DNA of 42,682 nt from Pyrinomonadaceae bacterium (GCA_025922875.1 JAICGZ010000013.1:1-42682); one strand, 5' to 3'. Positions 1 through 10,542 are shown, numbered from the stretch's first letter. Translations and numbers: made by a program. The notes: generated by a model from the letters alone, not told the origin.

Positions 1-91
1 AATTATTGGGGGGGCGCCCAGGGTGGGCCGCCCCTACAATTGCGCTGATTGTGGCCCAAAGCCCGATCATCATGACTTTTGAGGCAAAGCT
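1..91. repeat. Partial type-C repeat: GCCGCCCCTACAATTGCGC arm plus GACTTTTGAGGCAAAGC end
   Basis: GGCCGCCCCTACAATTGCGC at about 26-45 and GACTTTTGAGGCAAAGC at about 74-90 match the right half of the element at 38042-38183. Confidence 0.6.
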
Positions 92-139
92 TTGTATCGT
101 GTATCGCAGCGTACTGAACTAAATACTAAAATTGACAGC

Positions 140-568
140 ATGGATTTAGATTGGACCAGGATCTTCACACATCTGATTAGTGTGACTGTGGCTTACGTAC
201 TTGCGCTCCCCGTCGGCTGGGACCGTGAGAAGGAAGTCAGAAGTGCCGGACTGCGGACGTTTCCGCTCGTGGCTGTTGCGAGCTGCGGCTACATGTTGAT
301 CGCGATGAGTATCCTTGGCAGCGGGGCCGACAGTGTGTCTCGAATAATTCAAGGCCTCATCACGGGCATTGGCTTCATCGGCGGCGGCGCCATCCTGAAA
401 GATCGTGGAAGCGTGCACGGTACGGCGACAGCAGCCAGCATCTGGAACACGGGAGCTATCGGCGCGGCCGCTGCTTTCAATCGCTATGAGATTGCGATCG
501 TTTTGAGCGTCATCAACTTCGCGACGTTACGCCTGTTAACGCCATTCAAGCAGAAGGTGAAAAGTTGA
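140..568 (+). CDS. MgtC/SapB family membrane protein
   Basis: ORF track 92..568. Motifs LPVGWDREKEVRSAGLRTFPLVAVASCGYM and GLITGIGFIGGGAILKDRGSVHGTATAASIWNTGAIGAAAA are typical of MgtC. The internal ATG (MDLDW) at about 140 is the more likely start. Confidence 0.9.
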   Translation: MDLDWTRIFTHLISVTVAYVLALPVGWDREKEVRSAGLRTFPLVAVASCGYMLIAMSILGSGADSVSRIIQGLITGIGFIGGGAILKDRGSVHGTATAASIWNTGAIGAAAAFNRYEIAIVLSVINFATLRLLTPFKQKVKS

Positions 569-599
569 CGTGCCGTTGAAGCAAAGGGATCTTACCTGC

Positions 600-1514
600 T
601 TATGCAGGGGCGCTCGGGTTTTCAGTTTGTTGAATCGGATGCGCGATGAGCAACGGGCACCGCGTCTCTCGCAGCACTCTGTCTACATTCGAACCAAATA
701 CAGTGTGTATACCAAAACCGGCGCCGTGCGCTCCCATGGCGATGAGATCGATATCGTTGTCCTGTGCGTAGGTCAGGATCTCGGAATAAGGCTGGCCATA
801 CTGCACTGCATGTTTCACGCTGGACCACAAATAGACTTCGGCAGGAATTGCTTCCTGAAGCCGGCGAGCAGCCTGATGATAGGGAGTGTCTGTCTGATTT
901 ACCCAGGCAATCTCCGGCTGACCCACGATAGGTGGAGGCAACACGTGTAAAATGTGCAAACCAGCCTGATATTGCTGCGCCAGGGTCAGTGCATATCGAA
1001 GCGCAAGTTGTGAGTGCGACGAGAAGTCGTAAGCGACAAGGACATTGCGCAGAGAAATCTCACCAGTCGTATTGTCGAGCCACTCCGTCTCATCAGCGTG
1101 CATGACCAGCACCGGACATGGCGCAAGACGTGAGACAGCCTCGGCGGTGGAGCCAAGCAACGCGGCGGCTAGTGGACGACGCCGCGAGCGCATGAAGATT
1201 AGATCCGCTCGCTTCAACTCAGCTTCGCGCGTAATTGTTGCTCCCAGATCAGAACCGTCGAGCATGACAGTCTCCCAATCGATGCTCGGAAGATTGTGAG
1301 TGAGTGCGGAAGGAAACGTGAGGCCCGCCGTGATGAGTGTTTCAATCTTGACCAAAGCCGATTCCTGATCGGCAGCTGTCTTCGGACGATAACAAACAAA
1401 CAGTTTAGCCCCCGAAGCGCGTGTTATCGCGACGGCGTAGCGAATCGTGCGCTCTGAATCATCGGAGAGATCGATAGGGCACAGGATACGGTCAAGTTTG
1501 ATCATCGAAAACAT
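600..1514 (-). CDS. Universal stress protein, two tandem UspA domains
   Basis: ILCPIDLSDDSERTIRYAVAITR and a second VLVAYDFSSHSQLALRYALTLAQ ... DLIAMGAHGAGFGIHTVFGSNVDRVLRETRCPLLIAH. Confidence 0.93.
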   Translation of the reverse strand: MFSMIKLDRILCPIDLSDDSERTIRYAVAITRASGAKLFVCYRPKTAADQESALVKIETLITAGLTFPSALTHNLPSIDWETVMLDGSDLGATITREAELKRADLIFMRSRRRPLAAALLGSTAEAVSRLAPCPVLVMHADETEWLDNTTGEISLRNVLVAYDFSSHSQLALRYALTLAQQYQAGLHILHVLPPPIVGQPEIAWVNQTDTPYHQAARRLQEAIPAEVYLWSSVKHAVQYGQPYSEILTYAQDNDIDLIAMGAHGAGFGIHTVFGSNVDRVLRETRCPLLIAHPIQQTENPSAPA

Positions 1515-1539
1515 CCTCGCTCAAGTAGAATAACTCATC

Positions 1540-3417
1540 ATGTTCGATTTCTCGTTCGATGCCGTAACGATAAAAGCCGTTGTGACGCTGCTCATTTTAG
1601 CCGCGGCAATGTATGGCTTCGTTAGCGAGCGACTCGCGCCCGATGTCACGGCGTTACTTGCGCTGCTCGCGTTGCTTCTGACCGGCGTGTTGACGCCATA
1701 TGAAGCGTTCTCCGGATTCAGCCATCCGGCGACGATTTCCGTAGCGGCCGTCCTGGTTTTGTCTGCGGGTGTAGAGCGGACGGGTGCTCTCACGTACATT
1801 GCTCGACGGCTGCTCACTCCGATGGGAAATTCCGAGCTGACACTCACAGTGGTGATCATGGTGATCATCAGTGCGATTTCCGCATTCATCAACAACACGG
1901 CTGCTGTCGCTGTGTTTATTCCCGTCGTCATAGAAGTGTGCCGCCGTACATCGGCGAGCCCGAGTCGCGTGCTGATGCCGATGTCGCATGCGGCAACTTT
2001 TGGAGGCATGTGTACGCTCATCGGTACCTCCACAAATCTGGTCGCACACGAGTTTGCCGTTAGCCAGGGTTTACCAGGGTTCTCAATGTTCGAGTTGGGT
2101 AAAGTCGGATTACCGATGCTCCTCGCAGGCTTTACGTACATGCTTTTTGTAGGCCGAAAATTCCTGCCGCGCACGCAACCAGGTGATGTTCTGGCGATGC
2201 AACTTGGTGAGCGTTACATCGCCGAGTTGATCGTTGAACCTGGTAGCTCATGGACCGGAAGAGAAGTTAATGCTCAGCATTTCGAACGCGATTACGACGT
2301 GGATTTGATTGGCGTGCTGCGCGGTGGCCAAGCCCTGCCGGTCGGTGAACTCGATCTGGTGTTGGCGCCTTATGATTCGCTGCTGGTTCGTGGAACACTG
2401 GAACACGTTTTGACACTCACGTCGCAAAACGGCCTGGTGTTGCAGCGCCCAAAAATGTTTGCTCGTGAGGAGCAACAAGAAGCTAATGACGAAACGCAGG
2501 AAGGTTCGAACTCCACCAGCAGGAAGGCAGAGGACGAACATAAAAAGCGAGACACGAAGTCGCAACTCGCAGAAGTTGTGGTCTTAACCACATCAGGTTT
2601 GGTCGGTCGCACACTCAAGGCAGCACGCTTCGCCGACAAGTATGATGCGGTGGTGCTGGCGCTACGCCGGCGCGGCGAAGTAAGGGAGCGACCGTCGATC
2701 ACGCCACTATCGGCAGGCGATATGTTGCTTGTGGAAGGTAAACCCGATGCGCTTCAGGCGCTGGCGGAAACCAGAGGATTTCTTGTCGTGGGGACTCCAG
2801 CCCATCCCGAACAGCGACCGGGAAAACTTGTGATTACGATCGTCACCCTAATGGCCGTGGTGCTGCTTGTATCGTTTGGCGTTCTGCCAATTGTTACTGC
2901 CGCCACGGCAGGTTGTGCCGCTTTGATGTTGACGGGCTGCATGCGTCCCAGCGAAGTTTATCGAGCGATAGATCTGAGTCTGGTATTTATATTGGCGGGT
3001 TCGCTCGCCCTTGGAGCGGCACTCAATAAAACAGGCATTACCACAGTCCTGGCCGACTGGTTGGCGGGCGTCTCCACTGACACTGGTCCATTTCTCATAA
3101 TGGTTGCCTTCTTTGTACTGGCTGTTGTGATCTCGGAACTGATGTCAAACAGTGGTACTGTGGCACTGCTTGGACCAATCACTATTGCAGTTGCTTCAAA
3201 GATGGGCATCAATCCGATGTCGTTGCTGGCGGCAATAACGTTCGGATCATCGGCTGCGTTCGCGATGCCTATCGGCTATCAAACAAGTCTGATGATTTAT
3301 GGACCAGGTGGTTACCGGTTCAAGGATTTTATTCTAATGGGTATTCCTCTGGATCTGATTCTCGCGTTACTCGCTTTGCTCCTGATTCCGTACTTCTGGC
3401 CCCTCGGAGTGCGTTGA
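1540..3417 (+). CDS. SLC13/CitMHS-type permease with two central TrkA-C (RCK_C) domains
   Basis: Hydrophobic halves with [16 protein letters not shown] and [16 protein letters not shown], separated by RCK_C-like segments ([59 protein letters not shown]). Confidence 0.92.
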   Translation: MFDFSFDAVTIKAVVTLLILAAAMYGFVSERLAPDVTALLALLALLLTGVLTPYEAFSGFSHPATISVAAVLVLSAGVERTGALTYIARRLLTPMGNSELTLTVVIMVIISAISAFINNTAAVAVFIPVVIEVCRRTSASPSRVLMPMSHAATFGGMCTLIGTSTNLVAHEFAVSQGLPGFSMFELGKVGLPMLLAGFTYMLFVGRKFLPRTQPGDVLAMQLGERYIAELIVEPGSSWTGREVNAQHFERDYDVDLIGVLRGGQALPVGELDLVLAPYDSLLVRGTLEHVLTLTSQNGLVLQRPKMFAREEQQEANDETQEGSNSTSRKAEDEHKKRDTKSQLAEVVVLTTSGLVGRTLKAARFADKYDAVVLALRRRGEVRERPSITPLSAGDMLLVEGKPDALQALAETRGFLVVGTPAHPEQRPGKLVITIVTLMAVVLLVSFGVLPIVTAATAGCAALMLTGCMRPSEVYRAIDLSLVFILAGSLALGAALNKTGITTVLADWLAGVSTDTGPFLIMVAFFVLAVVISELMSNSGTVALLGPITIAVASKMGINPMSLLAAITFGSSAAFAMPIGYQTSLMIYGPGGYRFKDFILMGIPLDLILALLALLLIPYFWPLGVR

Positions 3418-3421
3418 AGCA

Positions 3422-3549
3422 GCTTTGCCCGAAAAGTCTGATTCTCTGTGCAACCTCTGTGGCCCCCTGTATCTGTGGTTGTTTTTACGAATGATCCTTA
3501 ACCACAGAGGCACAGAGAAGAAGCGAAAATAAACTTTCGGGCAAAGCCC
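3422..3549. repeat. CTCTGTG-heptad intergenic palindrome with both terminal motifs
   Basis: GCTTTGCCCGAAAAGT...CTCTGTGCAACCTCTGTGG...ATCTGTGGTT / AACCACAGAGGCACAGAGAAGAAG...ACTTTCGGGCAAAGC. Confidence 0.9.
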
Positions 3550-3576
3550 GTTGAAGCCACAAAGAGCGCCGCCCAA

Positions 3577-6036
3577 TCATCGCGGGCTCATGTCTGAAAG
3601 ATCGCCGGGGTGCGGACTCTCCTCTCGCAACATCGATGCTTTCGCTGCATCTGCGGCCGACTCCACAGTTAGCGCAGGCGCGGGGTTGAATCCCGGATAT
3701 TTGACTCTGCGATGGTGAATATTCATCAGTGCGTGGACAATGGCCTCCCTGACGCGCGCCACCTCGTCGAGCGTGATCCCGCACTCGTCGAGCTGATCGT
3801 CGGCCAACACCGCGTCCGAGATCCGGCGGATGATAGCCTCGACTTGTTCGCGCTCGGGCTCATCGAGGCTGCGAACGGCGGCTTCGCTCCCGTCGGCGAG
3901 CATCAGGATGGCCGACTCGCGAGTCTGCGGCTTGGGTCCCGGATAATGAAACAATCGTTCGTCAACGGGCACGCCGGGGCGCGCCTGTCTCTTCGCCTTT
4001 TCCAGGAAGAAGTGGATGGGCCGCGTGCCGTGGTGGCCCGTGATCATCTCGACGACCTGCTCCGGGAGGCCCGCCTCTCGAGCCAGTTCGACCCCGTAGG
4101 AGACGTGCCGCATGATTTGACGCGCGCTCTCGAGCGGATCCATGTCGTCGTGCGGATTCAGCCCGGCGTGCTGATTCTCGACGAAGAGGTGCGGCGCGTG
4201 GAGCTTTCCGATGTCATGGTAGTAGGCACCGATCCGGACGAGCAGCGGATTAGCGCCGATCGCCTTCGCGGCCTCCGTGGCGACGGAGCTCATGATGTAA
4301 GAGTGCTGGTGGGTGCCGGGCGCGCGAACCGCGAGTTCACGCAGGAGTCTGTGGTCCGCGTTGGCGAGTTCCAGCAGCCTAACGTCACTCGGGATGTCGA
4401 ATACCCATTCTGCCGCCGGCAGCACCAGCGCTGCTAATCCGGCGCTGAGGAGCGCACTAAAAGCGGCGGCTCCGAAGTTTGCCAACAAGGTGCTCGGCGG
4501 TGGAAACGTCGGAGCCGCCATCAGTGTGATGATCGCGATTGCTAACGTGTTAGCTGCGATCAGCACGAGCCCCGCTCGCAATACGATGAGCCGTGCACGA
4601 TAGCGAGCGGCACTCCAGAGCACCGCGGTTGAACCCACGGCCGCATACATTCCGATGGCGATGCCACCGCCGTACTGGCCCTGAGTCATGAGAGAGATGA
4701 GCGGAAGAATGACCAGTGCGAGCGCCAGCGCCAGCGCTCTGCTTACGAGAAGTGCGATGACGAGGGGACCGATCGCGAAGGGGATCGCAAAGAGAAACTG
4801 CGTCGCACCCACGCCGCCGAGTGGTATCGTTCCGAGCCGATCCGCGCCGATCGCGCCGAGCCTCGCAATTGCGATCTGAATGAGGAGCATGAGCGCCACG
4901 AAGAGGAACGTTCGTGCCCGCGATAATCTCGTTCGCATGCTCGTGCCGGAAAGTTTCCAGAGGGCGTAGAGGAGGACTCCGATAAACGCAGCGAGCGCTC
5001 CCCACCGCGGTCCGAGGCTCCTCGCTTGCGTCTGTAGCCTGAGCACTGCAAGCGCTCGCGCGATACGTGCATCGACTGGTTGGCCACGATAGGCGATCAC
5101 GTCGTTAGCGCGGTACTCGTCGGTTGCTTCCGGTACGTTCTCTCTTGCAGCCTGCCTTGCCTGCTCAGTCAGAGCGACGTTAGGCAAGATTGTCGGCGCA
5201 ACGATGGAATCGAAGGTCTCAGCGAGTTCGCTGCGTTCCTGCAGAGTGAGACTACCAACCCGACCGAAGTCCTCACGCAGTGCGCTCTTCGCATCAGAGA
5301 GGCGCACCACGTCACGAAACAGCAAGGGGTACGCTCCGCCGCCGCGCGCGTCACGCACGAGCAACTGCGGGCTGGCGGCTTGGTCATCTCCGATGATATA
5401 GCCCGAGGTGCGGCGACTGATGATGCGGACGATCTGGTCAGTGAGCGCGGAGTTGAATTTGTGGCGTGCGAGAATGGCGAGCGTCTCGCTGCCTCCAAAC
5501 GGGAACTCCTGGCTATGTCTGGCGACAAACTCATCGGGTTCGAGTGTGCCCGCTAAGCTGGCTGCAGCTTCCTCTTCGTAGACCGTACGCAGCGAACGGA
5601 GTGACGAGGCCAGCCCTTCGACGGCCCTTGCGTTCTTCTCAGGAGCGTAATCGAAGACGCGCAGTACACTCTCCTCCGCCATCCGCTGCATCTCAGCGGT
5701 GCGTTCCGGATCAGGGACGGACAATAACCGTGGCGCAATGATCTCTGAGGGGACGATGTCGCCGATGCGGTAGTCGAAATTCGGCTTGGCTGTCGCGCTG
5801 ACGACAAGCCACGAAGACACGCCGGCAACGGCGCAGGCGACGAGGGCGACGAGCACGCGTGAGGCAGCCGGCGATGTGAAAAAGCGGTGTGGCGTGAGCC
5901 CGAACAAGCGCAAGCGATCGCACCTCCTCAAAGAAATCTCGTCCGCGCAACTGAATGGCGTGAACTGAGTGTTTTTCTTATCAGGTGCCGGCGGAGCTTG
6001 CAATGGCGCGGAAAGCAAAGCCGGTTCAAGGGTCAA
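3577..6036 (-). CDS. 7TM-HD family phosphodiesterase (PgpH/YqfF-like, HDIG domain)
   Basis: HQHSYIMSSVATEAAKAIGANPLLVRIGAYYHDIGKL ... ITGHHGTRPIHFF after multiple TM segments and an extracytoplasmic domain. The true start may be TTG at 5913 (in frame), preceded by the Shine-Dalgarno-like GAGGAGG; upstream residues look non-conserved. Confidence 0.9.
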   Translation of the reverse strand: MTLEPALLSAPLQAPPAPDKKNTQFTPFSCADEISLRRCDRLRLFGLTPHRFFTSPAASRVLVALVACAVAGVSSWLVVSATAKPNFDYRIGDIVPSEIIAPRLLSVPDPERTAEMQRMAEESVLRVFDYAPEKNARAVEGLASSLRSLRTVYEEEAAASLAGTLEPDEFVARHSQEFPFGGSETLAILARHKFNSALTDQIVRIISRRTSGYIIGDDQAASPQLLVRDARGGGAYPLLFRDVVRLSDAKSALREDFGRVGSLTLQERSELAETFDSIVAPTILPNVALTEQARQAARENVPEATDEYRANDVIAYRGQPVDARIARALAVLRLQTQARSLGPRWGALAAFIGVLLYALWKLSGTSMRTRLSRARTFLFVALMLLIQIAIARLGAIGADRLGTIPLGGVGATQFLFAIPFAIGPLVIALLVSRALALALALVILPLISLMTQGQYGGGIAIGMYAAVGSTAVLWSAARYRARLIVLRAGLVLIAANTLAIAIITLMAAPTFPPPSTLLANFGAAAFSALLSAGLAALVLPAAEWVFDIPSDVRLLELANADHRLLRELAVRAPGTHQHSYIMSSVATEAAKAIGANPLLVRIGAYYHDIGKLHAPHLFVENQHAGLNPHDDMDPLESARQIMRHVSYGVELAREAGLPEQVVEMITGHHGTRPIHFFLEKAKRQARPGVPVDERLFHYPGPKPQTRESAILMLADGSEAAVRSLDEPEREQVEAIIRRISDAVLADDQLDECGITLDEVARVREAIVHALMNIHHRRVKYPGFNPAPALTVESAADAAKASMLREESPHPGDLSDMSPR

Positions 6037-6040
6037 GGGG

Positions 6041-6275
6041 CTTTGCCGAAAAGTACCTCTTTAGGAGCGCTACCGCGTCTCCAGGTTTTCTTTGCGCCTT
6101 TGCGTGAGAAAAGGTTACGCAGAGGTCTCCTGCTTTGCCCGAAAAAGTGGGGCATACACGCTCTTCTCTGTGCCACCTCTGTGTTCTCTGTGTCTCTGTG
6201 GTTGTTTTTTTCCAAAGCACAGTGAACCACAGAGGTTGCACAGAGAAGAAGCGAAAATAGACTTTCGGGCAAAGC
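6041..6275. repeat. Compound repeat: TTTGCGCCTTTGCGTGAGAAAA core followed by CTCTGTG palindrome, three terminal motifs
   Basis: GCTTTGCCGAAAAGT...CTTTGCGCCTTTGCGTGAGAAAAGG...CAGAGGTCTCCTGCTTTGCCCGAAAAAGT...CTTCTCTGTG...CACAGAGAAGAAG...ACTTTCGGGCAAAGC. Confidence 0.88.
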
Positions 6276-6283
6276 ATTAATCC

Positions 6284-7681
6284 TTACCGAAGCATACTCT
6301 CGCCTCTCACCGTCAGCTCATTAGTTACTCCGAATAGTCCCGGCACTCCTCGCGCGCGAAGATATGCCTGGTCCTTGTCGGCCTGAGTGTCAACCACTCC
6401 TTTGAGCCTGGCGCGTCCGCCCTCGACAATGATGTGAATCGCCTGGCGCGATCCTATGCCGTATCTGAACAGCGGTGAGTTGCCGCCATAGATCGCGTTG
6501 TAAAGTTCGCGACGCAGGCGCTCATCGTTCGGTGAAACCGGCAACACTCGGATTTCATTGACCACTCGGCTTACGCCTTGCACGTCCTTGACCACTGCTT
6601 CCGCCCGCGATTTTGTGTCAGGCGGGGTAGTGACTTCTCCTCTAAGAACAACTGTGTTGTCAGGCAACACCTCAAATTCGATCCAATCGAAGACCGTGTA
6701 ATAAGGTAGCTCCGACAGAAGTTCATGTCTGACTTCGCGTGCAACCGCGTTCATCGGCCGACCAGTCATCAACCCGACGCGTTCACCCTGAGCTTGCGGA
6801 ACGTTCGCCGCAACCGGTGGGGTGTTCGTTATCATGCTCCAGTTCCATGCGACCCGATTAACAAAAGCAAGATCGGCGAGGTTTGCTTTTACACGAGCCC
6901 AGTCGCGCCGCGTCCGTTCGGGAAGGGTATGCCGCCTTAAGAACTCATCGATTGCATCTGCATTGTTTAAAGCCAATCTGATGTCAGTCGATTTGAGCTC
7001 CTTTGAGCTTTCGGCATCCTGCTCCAGCTTGTCCACTGACCGTTCAAACTGAGCCATGACAGTGTTCATGAAGTCTTCATACGCCGAACCATCGATGCGA
7101 CTGCGATCAAGACCGGAATCGAAGCTGTCGCGAAACTGGTCCGTGGTCTCTTCCAGACGTTGAATGATCTGCCTGGCCCAGGTTTTGTTCAGCGCGGGAG
7201 TCTGTATCGTTTGTGGCGCCCACGTCCACGTCACACGGTAAAGACGGGCCAGTTGGTCCAGATCAAAGCGTACCATGCGCCAGTCGCGTTCTGCCGCGGG
7301 CGAAAAATTGTGCCGCTGCATGAACATGTCGAGATACATACCGCGCCGGAGAACTGCATTGACGTCGAACGTGTTGACGATATTGTCGTCAGCCCTGTCT
7401 TTCAGCCGATCAGTTGCAAATTCGAGTTCATCCACCAGTGCATTGGCCTGGTCTTCGACGTCGGTGCTGTTGAAGCGACTTCTATCCAGCGCGGCATCAA
7501 TGCTCCTGCTGAACCGGTCGGTGTTTGTTTCCAATCGGTTGAGCATGTTTTCTATTTGCGCCGTTGTCCTAAACCCCTGGCCGGCTACATTGCTTGCGCC
7601 TGCCATGATCATCAAGAGAGCGGCCGTTATTACCAGCAAACCTGATGACCTGATCCTCGTAAGTATTTTCATAATTTCCAT
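6284..7681 (-). CDS. Secreted protein with two N-terminal helical WxW modules and two C-terminal BON domains
   Basis: Signal peptide ILTRIRSSGLLVITAALLMIMAGASNVAGQ. BON-like VLPDNTVVLRGEVTTPPDTKSRAEAVVKDVQGVSRVVNEIRV and IIVEGGRARLKGVVDTQADKDQAYLRARGVPGLFGVTNEL. Paralogue of 34514..35899. Confidence 0.85.
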   Translation of the reverse strand: MEIMKILTRIRSSGLLVITAALLMIMAGASNVAGQGFRTTAQIENMLNRLETNTDRFSRSIDAALDRSRFNSTDVEDQANALVDELEFATDRLKDRADDNIVNTFDVNAVLRRGMYLDMFMQRHNFSPAAERDWRMVRFDLDQLARLYRVTWTWAPQTIQTPALNKTWARQIIQRLEETTDQFRDSFDSGLDRSRIDGSAYEDFMNTVMAQFERSVDKLEQDAESSKELKSTDIRLALNNADAIDEFLRRHTLPERTRRDWARVKANLADLAFVNRVAWNWSMITNTPPVAANVPQAQGERVGLMTGRPMNAVAREVRHELLSELPYYTVFDWIEFEVLPDNTVVLRGEVTTPPDTKSRAEAVVKDVQGVSRVVNEIRVLPVSPNDERLRRELYNAIYGGNSPLFRYGIGSRQAIHIIVEGGRARLKGVVDTQADKDQAYLRARGVPGLFGVTNELTVRGESMLR

Positions 7682-7863
7682 AGTTTCCCTCCGTTTTAAA
7701 ATAGCCTAGCAAGCAGACAGGCGGGCGAAACCGTGGCATCTCCTAGCTCCCGTAAGTGGTAACACTCAGCACACGTCTTATAAGGAAGCTTTGGTCAACT
7801 TTTACATAGGTCTTCAACTGTTTCGCGACTTATTGCGTACACAATGGCGGCAGTTGTTCGATC

Positions 7864-8775
7864 ATGTTTTTGGGTTTTCAAGAGACACCAACTCCGGCGC
7901 GGCCATTCGATCCTGACATTGTCTGGCAGGTGTTCAGTCAACTCCTGGCCAGGTTCATGGGCCATCTGCCGTATCTAATACTCGGCGCCTTCGTATTTGT
8001 TCTCTTTCTTGTAGGCGCGCGCCTGATAAAACGTATTTTAATCGTGGCCGGCCGGCGAACCCGGCTTGATCTAACACTCGCCGATCTGCTGGGCCGCCTC
8101 GTTTCCGCGTTTACGATTATTCTCGGCCTATTTGTAGCCGCCGTTGTTATCTTTCCTACTTTCAATCCCGGAGACTTGATTACAGGACTCGGAATCACGT
8201 CCGTGGCGATCGGATTTGCATTCAAGGATGTGCTGCAAAACTTTTTTGCGGGCATACTCATTCTCTGGCGACGCCCTTTTGTTGTCGGTGATGAGATCAA
8301 GGTCAGCGGTTATGAAGGCACCGTCGAAGAAATAACGACTCGATCAACCAGAGTTCTTACTTACGACGGAGAACGCGCTGTTTTGCCAAACGGGGATGTT
8401 TATACGAATGCTGTTCTCGTGCGCACGGCTTACAACAAACGACGAGTTCGTCTGAGTGTCGGGATCGGTTATCAGGATTCAATCGAGCGTGCGCGGTCCG
8501 TCATTCGCGAGGTGCTCCACAAGACGGAGGGAGTGTTACACGAACCTGCGCCATCGGTGTTTGTCGCGGACCTTGCGCCATCGTCAGTTAATCTGAATGT
8601 TTTCTTTTGGACGAATTCTCGTCAGGGAAGTGTGCTGAAAGTTACTGACAGCGCTATAACTGGGATCAAATCGGCGTTGGATCAGGCCGGGATCGAAATT
8701 CCGTACCCGCATACAGTGGTGCTGAACCAGTCACCGGCAACCCGGCAGGATGGCACGTTTCCCGGCAACGGCTAG
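7864..8775 (+). CDS. Small-conductance mechanosensitive channel (MscS family)
   Basis: GLGITSVAIGFAFKDVLQNFFAGILILWRRPFVVGDEIKVSGYEGTVEEITTRSTRVLTYDGERAVLPNGDVYTN is a canonical MscS segment. Confidence 0.95.
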   Translation: MFLGFQETPTPARPFDPDIVWQVFSQLLARFMGHLPYLILGAFVFVLFLVGARLIKRILIVAGRRTRLDLTLADLLGRLVSAFTIILGLFVAAVVIFPTFNPGDLITGLGITSVAIGFAFKDVLQNFFAGILILWRRPFVVGDEIKVSGYEGTVEEITTRSTRVLTYDGERAVLPNGDVYTNAVLVRTAYNKRRVRLSVGIGYQDSIERARSVIREVLHKTEGVLHEPAPSVFVADLAPSSVNLNVFFWTNSRQGSVLKVTDSAITGIKSALDQAGIEIPYPHTVVLNQSPATRQDGTFPGNG

Positions 8776-8981
8776 TTACTATCGATTTGCCCGTGATTAC
8801 TTATGGCAGGCAACACATTTTCAGCAATTCTGCGAACGACGAAACTGGAACTGCAATTCTTGCACTCGTACCTATCACCTTCTACCAGGCCAGGCGTAAG
8901 CCAGGTCATGTTGCAGTTCGGGCAGGTTGTTAATGGAAGATTAAAGCTTCGATCGACGGGTATTGATTTTTCACTCTGCAT
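8772..8981 (-). CDS. Small zinc-ribbon-like protein
   Basis: 69 aa with CPNCNMTWLTPGLVEGDRYECKNCSSSF (two CxxC pairs); convergent 4-nt overlap with the mscS stop. Confidence 0.5.
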   Translation of the reverse strand: MQSEKSIPVDRSFNLPLTTCPNCNMTWLTPGLVEGDRYECKNCSSSFVVRRIAENVLPAISNHGQIDSN

Positions 8982-9102
8982 TGTTGCATCTATGCTAGGA
9001 AGAAATGCATGACGCAGAAACAGAACAATTACTTAGGCGATCTGGGTGATTCCACTCATTCGGCTACGGAATTTTTTGCGATACTTCAGCAAAGGTTGTT
9101 TG

Positions 9103-10542
9103 ATGTTTAAAAGACTGGCACTTGTAATTGCGCTGATCTCAGTCAGTGGTTGCGACAGAGAGGAGAAGGTCACCCTTCCTCCACCTGCGGTTTCTCCGCC
9201 AACAACGAGCGCTGCTCTGCGCACCTCGTACGCCGAAATAGTCAATCGCGTTTCAACGGCTGTTGTGACTATCAGGACTGAATCACGTGCACGTGCACCG
9301 CGCCAGTTCCCGTTCATGGACGATCCGTTCTTTCGCCGGTTCTTTGGTGAGCCGCCAACACCTCCTCCCGAGCAACTCGTTAGAGGATTGGGATCAGGCG
9401 TAATAGTAACGGACGATGGATACATTCTCACGAACCACCATGTGATTGACGGTGCGCAACAGATCGAAGTTGAACTGCAAGGATCGCGAACGATAACCGC
9501 AAAACTGATCGGCTCTGATCCTCCAAGCGATCTCGCAGTACTGAAAATTGACGACGGCGGGTTGTCACCGCTGGCTCTGGCCGATTCAGATAAGGTTCAG
9601 GTGGGCGACATCGTGCTTGCAATCGGAAATCCTTTGGGTATCGGTCAAACCGTTACCTTAGGAATCATTAGCGCAAAGAGCCGTCGCACCGGCCTCAGCG
9701 ATGGCAGCTTCGAAGACTTTCTGCAGACCGATGCTCCGATCAACCGAGGGAACTCCGGCGGCGCATTGATCAACGGCAACGGGGAATTGGTGGGAATCAA
9801 CTCGCAAATCCTTTCACCTTCCGGAGGCAGTATCGGGATTGGTTTCGCAATACCTTCAAACATGGCGCGCGACGTGTTGGACCAGATTGTCAAGCATGGG
9901 AAAGTTACTCGTGGGCATCTTGGAATAGTGGTCCAACCGGTGACTGAAGACATTGCCGCGAGCTTGAATTTGACTAGTGCGAGGGGAGTAATTGTTAGTC
10001 AGGTCCAGGCGGGCAGCGCGGCGGAGCGAGCCGGGTTGAAAAGGGGTGACGTGATTCTTGCGCTAAATGGAGACGTCGTTTCCGATTCGAACAGTTTCCG
10101 TAACGACATCGCCGGAACACCACCGGGACGTACGGTGACCTTACGAATCTGGCGAGAGGGAAGCGAACAGGAGTTGCGACCGACACTCGGCGAGTATGTT
10201 GCTGAAGAACGCTCGACGAGATCAACTGAAGAACGGTCACCGGAAGCAGAAGGAAACGACAGGAGACTCGGTATCGCAGTACAACCGCTAACGCCGGCAC
10301 TTGCAAGTCAATTAGGTATAACTTCTGACACACAGGGATTGGTGGTTGTGGAAGTGGATCCTTTTGGTCCAGCCGCGGATGCGGGAATTCAGCGCGGCGA
10401 CGTTATTGAGCAGGTAAATCAGCAGCCAGTGCGTTCGATTGCCGACCTCAGATCAGCGATGGATCGGGCCGGCAAGAATCCACTCCTGCTACTCGTAAAC
10501 CATCGCGGCACGACGATATTCGTGACGGTTAGACCTCGTTAA
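9103..10542 (+). CDS. degP: DegP/HtrA-type serine protease, lipoprotein, two PDZ domains
   Basis: Lipobox-like MFKRLALVIALISVSGCDRE; catalytic LTNHHVIDGA, SDLAVLKID, TDAPINRGNSGGALIN; two PDZ segments (GHLGIVVQPV...; RLGIAVQPLTP...). Track ORF starts at 9046; the ATG at 9103 fits the signal peptide. Confidence 0.93.
   Translation: MFKRLALVIALISVSGCDREEKVTLPPPAVSPPTTSAALRTSYAEIVNRVSTAVVTIRTESRARAPRQFPFMDDPFFRRFFGEPPTPPPEQLVRGLGSGVIVTDDGYILTNHHVIDGAQQIEVELQGSRTITAKLIGSDPPSDLAVLKIDDGGLSPLALADSDKVQVGDIVLAIGNPLGIGQTVTLGIISAKSRRTGLSDGSFEDFLQTDAPINRGNSGGALINGNGELVGINSQILSPSGGSIGIGFAIPSNMARDVLDQIVKHGKVTRGHLGIVVQPVTEDIAASLNLTSARGVIVSQVQAGSAAERAGLKRGDVILALNGDVVSDSNSFRNDIAGTPPGRTVTLRIWREGSEQELRPTLGEYVAEERSTRSTEERSPEAEGNDRRLGIAVQPLTPALASQLGITSDTQGLVVVEVDPFGPAADAGIQRGDVIEQVNQQPVRSIADLRSAMDRAGKNPLLLLVNHRGTTIFVTVRPR

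Noticed and set aside
1521-2174. 217-aa minus-strand ORF
   Set aside because: Antisense to the SLC13 permease; no recognisable domain.
3712-4437. 241-aa plus-strand ORF
   Set aside because: Antisense to the 7TM-HD phosphodiesterase; no domain features.
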